Of a DNA stretch of 64,000 bases, positions 16,992-26,007 are shown piece after piece. Both the position numbers and the translations under genes were made by a program. The notes below the pieces were generated by a model that was not told the DNA's origin, made no database searches, and saw only the letters and a program-made list of their open reading frames with translations. How positions within the stretch are numbered: the first letter of the stretch is position 1; each line of letters begins with the position of its first letter. The DNA comes from Leclercia sp. 29361 (GTDB lineage Bacteria; Pseudomonadota; Gammaproteobacteria; Enterobacterales; Enterobacteriaceae): NCBI RefSeq assembly GCF_011290365.1, contig NZ_CP049786.1, positions 1,364,001 to 1,428,000 on the forward strand, written 5' to 3'.

Positions 16992-17735
16992 ATGAAAAAC
17001 AGTGAACTGGAAAGACTGATTAACGACAAGCTGAACAGCGCAAGTTTCAGCGACTATGCGCCGAACGGCCTGCAGGTGGAAGGGCGTGAGCAGGTGCAGA
17101 AGATTGTCACCGGTGTGACCGCAAGCCAGGCGCTGATCGACGAGGCGGTGCGCCAGCAAGCCGACGCGGTCATTGTCCACCACGGCTATTTCTGGAAAGG
17201 CGAGTCTCCGGTGATCCGCGGCATGAAGCGTAATCGCTTGAAAACGCTGCTGGAAAACGACATCAATCTTTACGGCTGGCATCTGCCGCTGGACGCGCAT
17301 CCGGAACTGGGGAACAACGCCCAACTGGCGGCGCTGCTTGGCATTACCATCATGGGTGAAATTGAGCCGCTGGTGCCTTGGGGCGAACTCTCGATGCCGG
17401 TCCCGGGTCTGGAGCTGGCGTCATGGATTGAAGCCCGGTTGGGACGTCGTCCGCTGTGGAGCGGCGATACCGGGCCAGATACCGTACAGCGCGTCGCCTG
17501 GTGTACCGGCGGTGGGCAGGGCTTTATTGATAGTGCGGCGCGCTTTGGTGTCGATGCTTTTATTACCGGCGAAGTGTCGGAGCAAACCATTCACTCTGCC
17601 CGGGAGCAGGGGCTGCATTTTTATGCGGCAGGACACCATGCCACGGAACGCGGCGGCATTCGCGCCCTCAGCGAATGGCTGACGGAAACCACTGACCTGG
17701 ATGTCACCTTTGTGGATATCCCTAATCCAGCCTGA
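16992..17735 (+). CDS. ybgI: NIF3-family dinuclear-metal protein YbgI
   Basis: Toroidal hexamer with a dimetal site in each subunit; annotated as radiation-resistance or GTP cyclohydrolase-like, but the true reaction is unknown. It has 247 residues, the E. coli length, from ATG 16992 with gggagcaac in front. Metal ligands are His63-His64 in VIVHHGYFW, Asp in LPLDAHPE (about 101), and His215/Glu219 in GHHATERGG. It is followed closely by pxpB, 14 bp apart, so it belongs to the phr-ybgI-pxp transcript. A link to 5-oxoproline metabolism is suggested only by position. Confidence 0.94.
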   Translation: MKNSELERLINDKLNSASFSDYAPNGLQVEGREQVQKIVTGVTASQALIDEAVRQQADAVIVHHGYFWKGESPVIRGMKRNRLKTLLENDINLYGWHLPLDAHPELGNNAQLAALLGITIMGEIEPLVPWGELSMPVPGLELASWIEARLGRRPLWSGDTGPDTVQRVAWCTGGGQGFIDSAARFGVDAFITGEVSEQTIHSAREQGLHFYAAGHHATERGGIRALSEWLTETTDLDVTFVDIPNPA

Positions 17736-17749
17736 TGAGAGGTATATAA

Positions 17750-18406
17750 GTGCAGCGAGCACGTTGTTATCTGTTAGGCGAAACCGCCGTCGTACTGGAG
17801 CTCGAGCCGCCGGTCACCCTGGCGACGCAAAAGCGGATCTGGCGCCTGACCCAGCGACTGGGTGAAATTCCCGAAGTGGTGGAAGCCATTCCGGGGATGA
17901 ATAACATCACCGTGGTGTTGCGCAATCCTCACTCGGTTGCGCTGGATGCGATTGAGCGTCTGCAGCGCTGGTGGGAGGAGAGCGAGGCGCTCGAGCCTGA
18001 ATCGCGCTTTATTGAAATCCCGGTGGTGTACGGCACCGCCGCGGGTCCCGATCTGGGCGAAGTGGCCCGGCACGCCGGATTAACCGAGAAACAGGTCGTG
18101 GAGCTGCACTCGTCCATTGATTATGTGGTCTGGTTTTTAGGTTTTCAGCCGGGCTTTCCTTATCTGGGCGGGTTGCCTGAGCAGCTCGCGACGCCGCGCC
18201 GGGATGAACCCCGGCTGCAGGTTCCGGCGGGCTCGGTAGGGATTGGCGGGGCGCAAACCGGCATTTATCCGTTAGCCACCCCTGGCGGCTGGCAGCTGAT
18301 TGGGCACACCCCGTTGCCGCTGTTCGATCCCGAACGTGATGAGCCGGTGCTGCTGCGACCGGGCGATACCGTGCGGTTTATCCCGCAGAAGGAGGGGGTA
18401 TGCTAA
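17750..18406 (+). CDS. pxpB: 5-oxoprolinase subunit PxpB
   Basis: Formerly ybgJ, KipI-like. Together with PxpA and PxpC it hydrolyses 5-oxoproline (pyroglutamate) to glutamate using ATP. It has 218 residues from a GTG start at 17750 with gagaggtatata in front. The cyclophilin-like fold carries the motifs [24 protein letters not shown] and [21 protein letters not shown]. It overlaps pxpC by 7 bp, indicating coupled translation and equal subunit supply. Confidence 0.96.
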   Translation: MQRARCYLLGETAVVLELEPPVTLATQKRIWRLTQRLGEIPEVVEAIPGMNNITVVLRNPHSVALDAIERLQRWWEESEALEPESRFIEIPVVYGTAAGPDLGEVARHAGLTEKQVVELHSSIDYVVWFLGFQPGFPYLGGLPEQLATPRRDEPRLQVPAGSVGIGGAQTGIYPLATPGGWQLIGHTPLPLFDPERDEPVLLRPGDTVRFIPQKEGVC

Positions 18407-19332
18407 AAGTTATTCGCGCAGGGCTCTATACCTCGGTACAGGACGGCGGACGCATCGGTTTTCGCCAGTCGGGGATCAGCTACTGTGGCGCGCTGGATAA
18501 ACCGGCCCTGCAGATTGGCAACATCCTGGTGGGCAACGACCCGGACGATGCCGCGCTGGAGATCACCCTCGGGCAGTGCACCTTTGAATTTGAACAGGAC
18601 GGCTGGTTCGCCCTGACCGGGGCGGGCTGCGACGCCCGGCTTGACGGCGCGGCGGTCTGGACCGGCTGGCGTCTGCCGGTGAAGGCCGGGCAACAGCTTA
18701 CCCTGAATCGCCCCCTGCGTGGCATGCGTAGCTATCTGGCGATTGCGGGTGGCATCGACGTGCCATCGGTGATGAACTCCCTCAGCACCGACCTGAAGGT
18801 GGGCCTCGGCGGCCACCAAGGGCGTCTGCTGAAAGATGGCGATCGGCTGGCGGTTCGGCCTGGCGGGCGCGAGTTCCTCGAAGCCCAGGGCGTTAAGCAG
18901 CTGCTATGGGGTAACCGCGTGCGCGCTTTGCCGGGGCCGGAATACCACGAGTTTGATAAGGCCTCGCAGGATGCGCTCTGGCGTCTGCCGTGGCAGCTCA
19001 GCCCGCAAAGTAACCGCATGGGCTATCGCCTGCAGGGGCAGAAGCTGGTGCGCAATACCGAGCGTGAAATGCTGTCGCACGGCCTGCTGCCGGGCGTAAT
19101 CCAGGTGCCGCACAACGGGCAGCCGATCGTGCTGATGAACGATGCCCAGACCACCGGGGGCTATCCGCGGATCGCCTGCATCATTGAGGCCGATATGTAC
19201 CACCTGGCGCAGGCCCCGCTCGGACAGCCGATCCACTTTGTCCCCTGTACGCTGGAAGAGGCGCTCGACGCGCGTCGGATCCAGAAGCAATACATCGAAC
19301 AACTGGCGTGGAGGTTGCATGATCGCGGTTGA
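18400..19332 (+). CDS. pxpC: 5-oxoprolinase subunit PxpC
   Basis: Formerly ybgK, KipA-like, the biotin-dependent-carboxylase-like partner of PxpB. It has 310 residues with [15 protein letters not shown] near the N-terminus, a central [11 protein letters not shown], and the C-terminal [16 protein letters not shown], all family marks. It starts inside the pxpB end (7-bp overlap) and overlaps pxpA by 14 bp. It supplies half of the ATP-dependent activation module of the oxoprolinase. Confidence 0.96.
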   Translation: MLKVIRAGLYTSVQDGGRIGFRQSGISYCGALDKPALQIGNILVGNDPDDAALEITLGQCTFEFEQDGWFALTGAGCDARLDGAAVWTGWRLPVKAGQQLTLNRPLRGMRSYLAIAGGIDVPSVMNSLSTDLKVGLGGHQGRLLKDGDRLAVRPGGREFLEAQGVKQLLWGNRVRALPGPEYHEFDKASQDALWRLPWQLSPQSNRMGYRLQGQKLVRNTEREMLSHGLLPGVIQVPHNGQPIVLMNDAQTTGGYPRIACIIEADMYHLAQAPLGQPIHFVPCTLEEALDARRIQKQYIEQLAWRLHDRG

Positions 19333-20056
19333 TTTAAATGCCGATTTAGGCGAAGGCTGCGGCAGTGATGCCGCGCTGTTACAGCTGGTGTCGTCAGCCA
19401 ATATCGCCTGTGGTTTTCACGCTGGCGATGCTCAGACCATGCTGGCCTGCGTGCGTGAGGCGCTAAAAAATGGGGTCTCCATCGGGGCGCACCCAAGCTT
19501 TCCGGATCGGGAAAATTTTGGCCGCACGGCCATGACCCTGCCGCCGGAGACGGTCTATGCGCAAGTGCTGTACCAGATTGGCGGCCTGGCGGCGATCGTG
19601 CGCGCCGAAGGAGGGCAGCTGCGTCACGTGAAACCGCACGGCATGCTCTATAACCAGGCGGCAAAAGATCGCGATCTGGCCGATGCCATCGCCCGGGCCA
19701 TCTCTACCATCGACCCGGATTTGATTCTGGTGGGGCTGGCAGGGAGCGAGCTGATCCGCGCGGGGACGCGCTATGGCCTGATTACCCGGGAAGAGGTGTT
19801 CGCCGATCGCGGATATCAGGCTGACGGCAGCCTGGTGCCGCGTACCCAGACCGGGGCGCTGATCGCCGATGAAGATCAGGCTCTGGCGCAAACCCTGGAG
19901 ATGATCCAGCGCGGACGGGTGAAAAGCATTACCGGTGAATGGGCCACCGTGCACGCGCAGACGGTGTGCATTCACGGTGACGGAGAACACGCTCTGGCTT
20001 TTGCCCGTCGCCTGCGTACAGAATTTGAAGCAAACAATATAAAAATCAGTGCATAA
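19319..20056 (+). CDS. pxpA: 5-oxoprolinase subunit PxpA
   Basis: Formerly ybgL, LamB/YcsF family TIM-barrel subunit that opens the 5-oxoproline ring. It has 245 residues (E. coli 244). The N-terminus reads [14 protein letters not shown]; then come [21 protein letters not shown] and [11 protein letters not shown], with Asp, His and Glu residues of the predicted active cleft. The start at 19319 lies inside pxpC (14-bp overlap). A longer frame begins upstream but is within pxpC. It is followed by the DUF969/DUF979 transporter pair after 35 bp. Confidence 0.96.
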   Translation: MIAVDLNADLGEGCGSDAALLQLVSSANIACGFHAGDAQTMLACVREALKNGVSIGAHPSFPDRENFGRTAMTLPPETVYAQVLYQIGGLAAIVRAEGGQLRHVKPHGMLYNQAAKDRDLADAIARAISTIDPDLILVGLAGSELIRAGTRYGLITREEVFADRGYQADGSLVPRTQTGALIADEDQALAQTLEMIQRGRVKSITGEWATVHAQTVCIHGDGEHALAFARRLRTEFEANNIKISA

Positions 20057-20091
20057 CGCACACTTGCAAACACCACAACAGGAAACAGAAC

Positions 20092-20802
20092 ATGGCAGAG
20101 ACGCTATCCCTCTGGCCACTCATCGGTATCGCGGTGATTGTGGTCGGGTTTTTATTACGCTTTAACCCGGTGCTGGTGGTCATTGTCGCCGGGATCGTCA
20201 CTGGCCTCGCGGCACAGATGCCGGTCGCCACCATCCTGGAAAAACTCGGTGAAGGGTTCCTCAACACCCGCAACCTGCCGTATATCCTGCTGATCCCACT
20301 GGCGGTTATCGGCCTGCTGGAGCGTCACGGCCTGAAAGAGCGGGCCCAGGCGTGGATCGCGAAGATCCACAGCGCTACCGCCGGTCGTCTGCTGATCGTC
20401 TATCTGTTTGTCCGCGAAGCGACGGCGGCGATGGGGCTGACCAGCCTCGGCGGGCATCCACAGATGGTGCGCCCGCTGCTGGCACCGATGGCTGAAGGGG
20501 CGGCAGAGAAGAAATATGGCGAACTGCCGGGGGCGGTGCGCTATCGCCTGCGGGCGATGTCGGCGGCCACCGATAACGTCGGGCTGTTCTTTGGCGAAGA
20601 TATCTTTGTCGCCTTTGGCGCCATTATCTTTATGCATAACTTTATGCTCGAATCCGGCGGGATCCAGACCGAACCGCTGCATATTGCCCTGTGGGGTATC
20701 CCGACGGCGCTCTGCGCCTTTGCGATCCACGCCACCCGCCTGTACCGCCTGGATAAGCATCTGGAGCGCGAGCTGGCTAAAGTGCAGGGAGAAGCGAAAT
20801 GA
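20092..20802 (+). CDS. DUF969 membrane protein, probable 5-oxoproline transporter subunit
   Basis: 236-residue integral membrane protein with about five to six hydrophobic segments (about 6-35, 65-80, 100-120, 165-190, 200-220). It has a conserved interior stretch GRLLIVYLFVREATAAMGLTS (shortened here by description), GHPQMVRPLLAPM and DNVGLFFGEDIFVAFG. It overlaps the DUF979 gene by 4 bp (ATGA), so the two proteins probably form one complex. Its place between pxpA and pcp, both of which handle pyroglutamate, supports the family name 5-oxoproline transporter. This pair is absent at this site in E. coli K-12. Transport itself is an inference. Confidence 0.85.
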   Translation: MAETLSLWPLIGIAVIVVGFLLRFNPVLVVIVAGIVTGLAAQMPVATILEKLGEGFLNTRNLPYILLIPLAVIGLLERHGLKERAQAWIAKIHSATAGRLLIVYLFVREATAAMGLTSLGGHPQMVRPLLAPMAEGAAEKKYGELPGAVRYRLRAMSAATDNVGLFFGEDIFVAFGAIIFMHNFMLESGGIQTEPLHIALWGIPTALCAFAIHATRLYRLDKHLERELAKVQGEAK

Positions 20803-21794
20803 ATTTCCAGCAAAGCTATCTCTACTGGCTGGCAGGCCTGATCCTGCTGATCGTGGCGCTGATGTCGTTTCGCGATAAAGCCAACCCGCGACGCATCACC
20901 ACCGGCCTGTTCTGGGGCATTTACGGCCTGCTGTTCCTGCTCGGCAACTGGACCTACGAGCTGGTGGGCGACAAGCGCACGGTACATATTGCCGTCGGTG
21001 TGGCAGTGGTCGGGCTGGCGCTGATCGCCGGTTTTGGCGGCGTGCGGCTGGGCAGCTATCATCAGCGCACCACAGAAGAGCGTGAGAGCAGCGCAAAGCG
21101 TCTGGGCAATCGCCTCTTCTTACCGGCACTGGCTATCCCGGTAGTGACGGTGGTGGGCGTGCTGATGTTTAACCACATTCCGGGCCTGCAGGAGACGCTG
21201 TTCGGGCCGGGCAATCACTCGACGCTGGTGACCCTGTTCTCGATGACGGTCGGCTCGCTGGTTGGTCTGGCGATGGCGGTCAAAATGACCCATGAGAAAG
21301 TGCATCAGCCCCTGCAGGAGGCGCGCCGTCTGCTCGACTCCATTGGCTGGGCCTTTATTCTGCCGCAGATCCTCGCCACCCTTGGGCTGCTGTTTACCGC
21401 GGCCGGGGTCGGGGAGGGGATTTCATACCTTACCCAGACGTATCTGGCGGTCGACAGCCGCTTTATCGCGGTGGCGGTTTATGCCATCGGCATGGCGCTG
21501 CTGACCATGGTGATGGGCAACGCCTTTGCCGCCTTCCCGATTGTGACGGCGGGCATCGGCATTCCGATCCTGGTTCTGCAGCACGGCGGCAACCCGGCGG
21601 TGATGGCGGCGATTGGCATGTTCTCCGGCTACTGCGGTACCCTGATGACGCCGATGGCGGCCAACTTCAACATCGTGCCCGCGGCTCTGCTGGAGCTGCC
21701 CGATAAAAACGCGGTTATCAAGGCGCAGGTGCCTACCGGGGTACTGCTGCTGATTGCCAACGTGTTCCTGCTCTACTTCCTGATGTTCCTGTAA
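20799..21794 (+). CDS. DUF979 membrane protein, probable 5-oxoproline transporter subunit
   Basis: 331 residues with about eight to nine membrane segments, beginning YLYWLAGLILLIVALMSF and ending in a hydrophobic helix (LLLIANVFLLYFLMFL). The conserved tract GNAFAAFPIVTAGIGIPILV and the following GYCGTLMTPMAANFN look like re-entrant substrate loops of an ion-coupled transporter. It is translationally coupled to the DUF969 gene upstream and is 9 bp before pcp. Function is inferred from neighbours: pxpABC destroys 5-oxoproline and Pcp releases it from peptides. Confidence 0.85.
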   Translation: MNFQQSYLYWLAGLILLIVALMSFRDKANPRRITTGLFWGIYGLLFLLGNWTYELVGDKRTVHIAVGVAVVGLALIAGFGGVRLGSYHQRTTEERESSAKRLGNRLFLPALAIPVVTVVGVLMFNHIPGLQETLFGPGNHSTLVTLFSMTVGSLVGLAMAVKMTHEKVHQPLQEARRLLDSIGWAFILPQILATLGLLFTAAGVGEGISYLTQTYLAVDSRFIAVAVYAIGMALLTMVMGNAFAAFPIVTAGIGIPILVLQHGGNPAVMAAIGMFSGYCGTLMTPMAANFNIVPAALLELPDKNAVIKAQVPTGVLLLIANVFLLYFLMFL

Positions 21795-21803
21795 GGAGAA
21801 ATG

Positions 21804-22448
21804 ATGCAAACCGTATTAATCACGGGTTTTGAGCCCTTTGGCGGCGAAACCGTTAACCCCTCCTGGGAAGTGGTGAAGCTGCTTGATGGGATGATTATTG
21901 ACGACTGCCGCGTGGTGGCCCGACAGCTGCCCTGCGTGTTCGGCGAGTCGTTAGCGGTGCTGAATGCGGCCATTGACGCGCTGCAGCCCACCGTGGTGCT
22001 GGCGATAGGGCAGGCCGGTGGCCGCGTGGATGTCACCGTCGAGCGAGTGGCGATCAACGTCGATGACGCGCGCATCCCGGATAACCGCGGGCAACAGCCG
22101 GTGGATGTCGCCATCGTGCCGGGTGGCCCGGCCGCCTGGTTCAGCACGCTGCCGATCAAAGCGATGGTGGCGGCGCTGCGCGAAGCCGGTATTCCTGCTT
22201 CGGTTTCGCAGACGGCTGGCACATTCGTCTGCAACCATGTGATGTATGGCGTACTGCACAAGCTGGCCGACTGGCCGGAGGTGAAAGGCGGCTTTATCCA
22301 TATCCCCTACCTGCCTGAGCAGGCGGCGGCGCATCCCGGAGCCCCGAGCATGGCCGCGCACACCGTGAAGCAGGCGCTGGAGATTGCCATTACGGTGGCG
22401 TTGCGCCAGGCGCACGACATCAAAGTGATCGGCGGTGCAACGCACTAA
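21804..22448 (+). CDS. pcp: Pyroglutamyl-peptidase I
   Basis: Cysteine peptidase (family C15) that removes N-terminal pyroglutamate from peptides. It has 214 residues. The catalytic triad is Glu80 in VTVER, Cys143 in [11 protein letters not shown] and His166 in GFIHIPYLP. Of two adjacent ATGs, 21804 is favoured because aaggag is then 5-6 nt away, while 21801 would leave only two. In E. coli pcp is not in this cluster. Here its product, free 5-oxoproline, is the substrate of the upstream PxpABC. Confidence 0.96.
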   Translation: MQTVLITGFEPFGGETVNPSWEVVKLLDGMIIDDCRVVARQLPCVFGESLAVLNAAIDALQPTVVLAIGQAGGRVDVTVERVAINVDDARIPDNRGQQPVDVAIVPGGPAAWFSTLPIKAMVAALREAGIPASVSQTAGTFVCNHVMYGVLHKLADWPEVKGGFIHIPYLPEQAAAHPGAPSMAAHTVKQALEIAITVALRQAHDIKVIGGATH

Positions 22449-22461
22449 ATAAGGAGTCATG

Positions 22462-23253
22462 ATGCCAGAAGGCCCGGAGATCCGCCGTGCGGCGGATAGC
22501 CTGGAGGTGGCGATAAAAGGCAAACCACTCACCGACGTGTGGTTTGCTTTTCCTCAGTTAAAACCCTTTGAGTCCCTGCTTATCGGGGAGAGGGTCACGC
22601 ATCTGGAGACGCGCGGCAAAGCGCTGCTCACTCACTTCTCCAACCAGTTGACGCTCTACAGCCATAACCAGCTTTACGGCGTCTGGCGGGTGGTAGATAC
22701 CGGCCATGAGCCAGAGACTACGCGGGTGTTGCGCGTTAAGTTACAGACCGCAGAGAAAACCATTCTGCTCTACAGCGCCTCGGATATTGAGATGCTGACG
22801 GCGGAGCAGCTCACCACTCATCCCTTCCTGCAGCGGGTGGGACCGGATGTGCTGGATTTACGCCTGACGGCAGAGGATGTTAAAGCGCGGTTATTGTCAG
22901 CAAAATTCCGCAACCGGCAATTTTCCGGACTGCTGCTGGATCAGGCGTTTCTCGCCGGTTTAGGCAACTATCTGCGGGTCGAGATCCTGTGGGAGGTGGG
23001 GCTGGCGCCGCAGCATAAAGCGTCACAGCTGACCGAAGAGCAGCTCGATGCGCTGGCGCACGCGCTACTGGCTATCCCGCGCCTGTCGTACAACACCCGT
23101 GGGGTGGCGAACGAGAAGAAGCATCACGGGGCACTGTTCCGTTTTAAGGTGTTTCATCGGGCGGGGAAAAAGTGCGAGCGATGCGGTGGGGTAATTGAGA
23201 AAACGACATTGTCGTCGCGACCGTTTTACTGGTGTCCACATTGTCAGACATAA
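22462..23253 (+). CDS. nei: Endonuclease VIII
   Basis: Bifunctional DNA glycosylase/AP lyase that removes oxidised pyrimidines. It has 263 residues from MPEGPEIRR; Pro2 becomes the Schiff-base nucleophile and Glu3 is catalytic. The helix-two-turn-helix reads [14 protein letters not shown], and the C-terminal zinc finger has CERCGG and CPHC. The ATG at 22462 is required for the N-terminal Pro; the neighbouring ATG at 22459 would add a second Met. It is the last gene of the plus-strand phr-to-nei series and ends at a strong hairpin. Confidence 0.97.
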   Translation: MPEGPEIRRAADSLEVAIKGKPLTDVWFAFPQLKPFESLLIGERVTHLETRGKALLTHFSNQLTLYSHNQLYGVWRVVDTGHEPETTRVLRVKLQTAEKTILLYSASDIEMLTAEQLTTHPFLQRVGPDVLDLRLTAEDVKARLLSAKFRNRQFSGLLLDQAFLAGLGNYLRVEILWEVGLAPQHKASQLTEEQLDALAHALLAIPRLSYNTRGVANEKKHHGALFRFKVFHRAGKKCERCGGVIEKTTLSSRPFYWCPHCQT

Positions 23254-23256
23254 AAA

Positions 23257-23285
23257 AACCGGGTAGAGCTGACGCTTACCCGGTT
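23257..23285. terminator. Bidirectional terminator between nei and gltA
   Basis: Stem aaccgggta/tacccggtt flanked by seven A on the left and TTTT on the right. It serves both convergent genes. Confidence 0.85.
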
Positions 23286-23298
23286 TTCGTCGTATTTG

Positions 23299-23330
23299 TA
23301 GGCCCGGCAAGCGTAGCGCCGCCGGGCATT
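23299..23330 (-). repeat. REP-like palindrome
   Basis: Starts gtaggcccggcaagcgtagc and ends gccgccgggc. Third copy of the family seen at 1505-1536 and 6649-6678, lying 5 bp beyond the gltA stop codon. Confidence 0.65.
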
Positions 23331-23334
23331 GCTA

Positions 23335-24621
23335 TTAGCGTTTGGTGATATCGGTTTCGAAATTACGCTGCTCGTAGCCGGTGTACAGCTGACGTGGACG
23401 CGCAATTTTCATCCCGTCGGTGTGCATTTCGTTCCAGTGTGCAATCCAGCCCACGGTACGCGCCATCGCAAAGATCACGGTAAACATGGAAGACGGAATG
23501 CCCATCGCTTTCAGGATGATACCGGAGTAGAAGTCGACGTTCGGGTAGAGTTTCTTCTCGATGAAGTACGGGTCGTTCAGCGCGATGTGTTCCAGCTCCA
23601 TCGCCACCTGCAGCAGGTCATCTTTGGTGCCCAGCTCTTTCAGCACTTCATGGCAGGTTTCACGCATCACGGTTGCGCGCGGATCGTAGTTTTTGTAAAC
23701 GCGGTGACCGAAGCCCATCAGACGGAAGGAGTCATTCTTGTCTTTCGCGCGACGCACAAACTCGGGAATGTGCTCAACGGAGCTGATCTCTTCCAGCATC
23801 TTCAGTGCAGCTTCGTTCGCGCCGCCGTGTGCCGGTCCCCACAGGGAGGCGATACCTGCAGCGATACAGGCGAACGGGTTAGCGCCGGAGGAGCCTGCGG
23901 TACGCACGGTAGAGGTAGAGGCGTTCTGCTCGTGGTCAGCGTGCAGGATCAGAATACGATCCATGGCGCGTTCCAGAACCGGGTTCACTTCGTACTCTTC
24001 GCACGGCGTAGCGAACATCATACGCAGGAAGTTACCGGCGTAGGAGAGGTCGTTACGTGGGTAAACAAACGGCTGTCCGATGGAGTATTTGTAACACATC
24101 GCGGCCATGGTAGGCATTTTGGACAGCAGACGGAATGCGGCGATATCGCGATGACGCTGGTTATTTACATCCAGGGAGTCATGGTAGAACGCAGCCAGCG
24201 CACCGGTGATCCCGCACATGACCGCCATCGGATGTGAATCACGACGGAACGCATGGAACAGACGGGTGATCTGCTCATGAATCATGGTGTGGCGGGTAAC
24301 GGTGGTTTTGAACTCATCGTACTGTTCCTGGGTCGGCTTTTCGCCGTTCAGCAGGATGTAGCACACTTCCAGATAGTTGGATTCGGTGGCTAACTGATCG
24401 ATGGGGAAACCGCGGTGCAACAGGATGCCTTCGTCACCGTCGATATAGGTGATTTTGGACTCGCAAGATGCGGTGGAAGTAAAACCAGGGTCAAAGGTAA
24501 ACATACCTTTAGAACCAAGACTACGGATATCAATAACATCCTGACCGAGCGTGCCTTTTAGCACATCCAGTTCGATAGCAGTATCACCATTTAGGGTGAT
24601 TTTTGCCTTAGTATCAGCCAT
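23335..24621 (-). CDS. gltA: Citrate synthase
   Basis: Condenses acetyl-CoA and oxaloacetate, the first TCA step. It is the type II hexameric, NADH-inhibited enzyme. It has 428 residues (E. coli 427). Catalytic residues are visible as His in WGPAHGGAN, His in GFGHRVYK and Asp in PNVDFYSG. An N-terminal NADH/beta-rich domain begins [11 protein letters not shown]. The Shine-Dalgarno is aaggag. It is divergent from sdhCDAB across a 655-bp regulatory region, as in E. coli. Confidence 0.98.
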   Translation of the reverse strand: MADTKAKITLNGDTAIELDVLKGTLGQDVIDIRSLGSKGMFTFDPGFTSTASCESKITYIDGDEGILLHRGFPIDQLATESNYLEVCYILLNGEKPTQEQYDEFKTTVTRHTMIHEQITRLFHAFRRDSHPMAVMCGITGALAAFYHDSLDVNNQRHRDIAAFRLLSKMPTMAAMCYKYSIGQPFVYPRNDLSYAGNFLRMMFATPCEEYEVNPVLERAMDRILILHADHEQNASTSTVRTAGSSGANPFACIAAGIASLWGPAHGGANEAALKMLEEISSVEHIPEFVRRAKDKNDSFRLMGFGHRVYKNYDPRATVMRETCHEVLKELGTKDDLLQVAMELEHIALNDPYFIEKKLYPNVDFYSGIILKAMGIPSSMFTVIFAMARTVGWIAHWNEMHTDGMKIARPRQLYTGYEQRNFETDITKR

Positions 24622-25018
24622 TTACGGTCTCCTTAGCGCCTTATTGCTTAAGACTGCCCTTAACCGGATTTGCATTCAACTGATTTATCATTGTTACCAG
24701 TTTGTTATTTGGCTCGCCGCTCAGCTCACGAGGAGAAACCAGGGTACAGAGCAATGGCGCTAGCAGGTAAGCGAATGAGAAATCAGAGAAATAACAGCAA
24801 ATCAGTGTTTGTGCAGTCCGAATTATTCAAACCTGTATATCACTAATAACTGTCCTGATAACTTCGGTCAATACCATCACACTGTTACATAACTTATTCT
24901 CAGGTGAAAGAGAGACCTCATAACTTTTGCGCATTATATGCCTTTTCTGGTGATGTTTGTAACAATAATGTTTAAGATTTGTCAAATCAGATGATTAAAA
25001 ATTAAAAAGATGTTGTTA

Positions 25019-25037
25019 TCGTGACCCTGATCACTGT
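25019..25037. promoter_or_regulatory. CRP-like site
   Basis: tcgtgaccctgatcactgt: half-sites GTGA and TCAC spaced by six bases, one mismatch from each TGTGA/TCACA arm. It is centred about 45 bp upstream of the sdh -35 element, a usual activating position. Confidence 0.6.
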
Positions 25038-25072
25038 TCCGCATAAAACCAGACAAACTGTATGTAGGTTAA

Positions 25073-25101
25073 TTGTAATGATTTTGTGAACGGCCTATAC
25101 T
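25073..25101 (+). promoter_or_regulatory. sdhC promoter
   Basis: TTGTAA (25073-25078), 17 bp, TATACT (25096-25101). The predicted start near 25108 leaves a leader of about 170 nt before sdhC. Confidence 0.65.
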
Positions 25102-25276
25102 GCCGCCAGGTCTCCGGAAAACCCTGCAATCCCGAGCCAACCAGCGTTGTAACGTGTCATTTGAGCATCTGGAAGCAATGTTTTGCATGACGCACAGTTA
25201 TATAAAAGGCACGCTGTCTGACCCGCATCGCAGTCCGGAGGAAGGAAACTATAAGAACAGCATGTGGGCGTTATTC

Positions 25277-25666
25277 ATGATAAGAAATGTGAAAAAACAA
25301 AGACCTGTCAATCTGGATCTGAAAACGATCCGATTCCCTGTAACGGCAATAGCGTCCATCCTTCATCGTGTATCCGGCGTGATCACGTTTGTCGCGGTGG
25401 GTATCTTGTTATGGTTATTGGGTACCAGCCTCTCGTCTCCGGAAGGATTCCAGCAGGCCTCTGCCATCATGAACGGTTTCTTCGTGAAATTTATCATGTG
25501 GGGCATCCTGACCGCGCTGGCCTATCACGTCGTCGGCGGCATCCGCCATATGTTGATGGATGTGGGTTATCTTGAAGAGACCTTCGAAGCCGGCAAACGC
25601 ACCGCTAACATCTCATTTGTTATCACTGTCGTGCTTTCACTTCTCGCAGGAGTCCTCGTATGGTAA
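25277..25666 (+). CDS. sdhC: Succinate dehydrogenase cytochrome b556 subunit
   Basis: Large membrane anchor of complex II, binding haem b and ubiquinone. It has 129 residues with three helices. Haem ligand His84 is in LAYHVVGG, and quinone-site Ser27 and Arg31 are in [10 protein letters not shown]. The start [10 protein letters not shown] at 25277 matches E. coli; another ATG at 25262 (MWALF) is in frame and the Shine-Dalgarno is weak for both. It overlaps sdhD by 7 bp. First gene of the sdhCDAB-sucABCD supra-operon. Confidence 0.96.
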   Translation: MIRNVKKQRPVNLDLKTIRFPVTAIASILHRVSGVITFVAVGILLWLLGTSLSSPEGFQQASAIMNGFFVKFIMWGILTALAYHVVGGIRHMLMDVGYLEETFEAGKRTANISFVITVVLSLLAGVLVW

Positions 25667-26007
25667 GCAACGCCTCCGCATTTGGACGCAACGGCGTACA
25701 TGACTTCATTCTGGTCCGTGCTACCGCTATCGTTCTCACCCTCTACATCATCTACATGATCGGTTTCTTTGCCACCAGCGGCGACCTGACGTGGGAAATC
25801 TGGACCGGTTTCTTCGGTTCGGCATTCACCAAAGTCTTCACCCTGCTGGCGCTGGCCTCCATCCTGATCCACGCATGGATCGGCATGTGGCAGGTACTGA
25901 CCGATTACGTTAAACCCGTGGCGATTCGTCTCGTTCTGCAGCTGGCTATTGTGGTTGCTCTTGCGGTTTACGTTATTTATGGATTCGTTGTGGTGTGGGG
26001 TGTGTAA
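25660..26007 (+). CDS. sdhD: Succinate dehydrogenase membrane anchor subunit
   Basis: Small membrane anchor of complex II. It has 115 residues with three hydrophobic helices (about 16-38, 55-76, 88-113). The haem-side His71 is in SILIHAWIG, and quinone-site Asp82-Tyr83 is in LTDYVKP. It starts within sdhC (7-bp overlap), and its stop shares one base with the sdhA start, so all subunits are coupled. Confidence 0.97.
   Translation: MVSNASAFGRNGVHDFILVRATAIVLTLYIIYMIGFFATSGDLTWEIWTGFFGSAFTKVFTLLALASILIHAWIGMWQVLTDYVKPVAIRLVLQLAIVVALAVYVIYGFVVVWGV

Larger units (their letters stand above)
24622..25276. promoter_or_regulatory. Divergent gltA / sdhCDAB regulatory region
   Basis: No gene is supported in these 655 bp. 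They hold the gltA and sdh promoters and long leaders. A CRP-like site cgtgaccctgatcact lies at 25020-25035, and the sdh promoter at 25073-25101. AT-rich tracts at 24940-25015 would suit ArcA. Known sRNA targets of the E. coli sdhC leader (RyhB, Spot 42, RybB) cannot be verified by eye. An in-frame upstream extension of sdhC from a GTG at 25154 was not accepted as coding. Confidence 0.6.

Noticed and set aside
25154..25276. 41-codon in-frame extension upstream of sdhC from a GTG
   Set aside because: It lies in the known long leader; the family start is MIRNVKK and no ribosome site supports the GTG.
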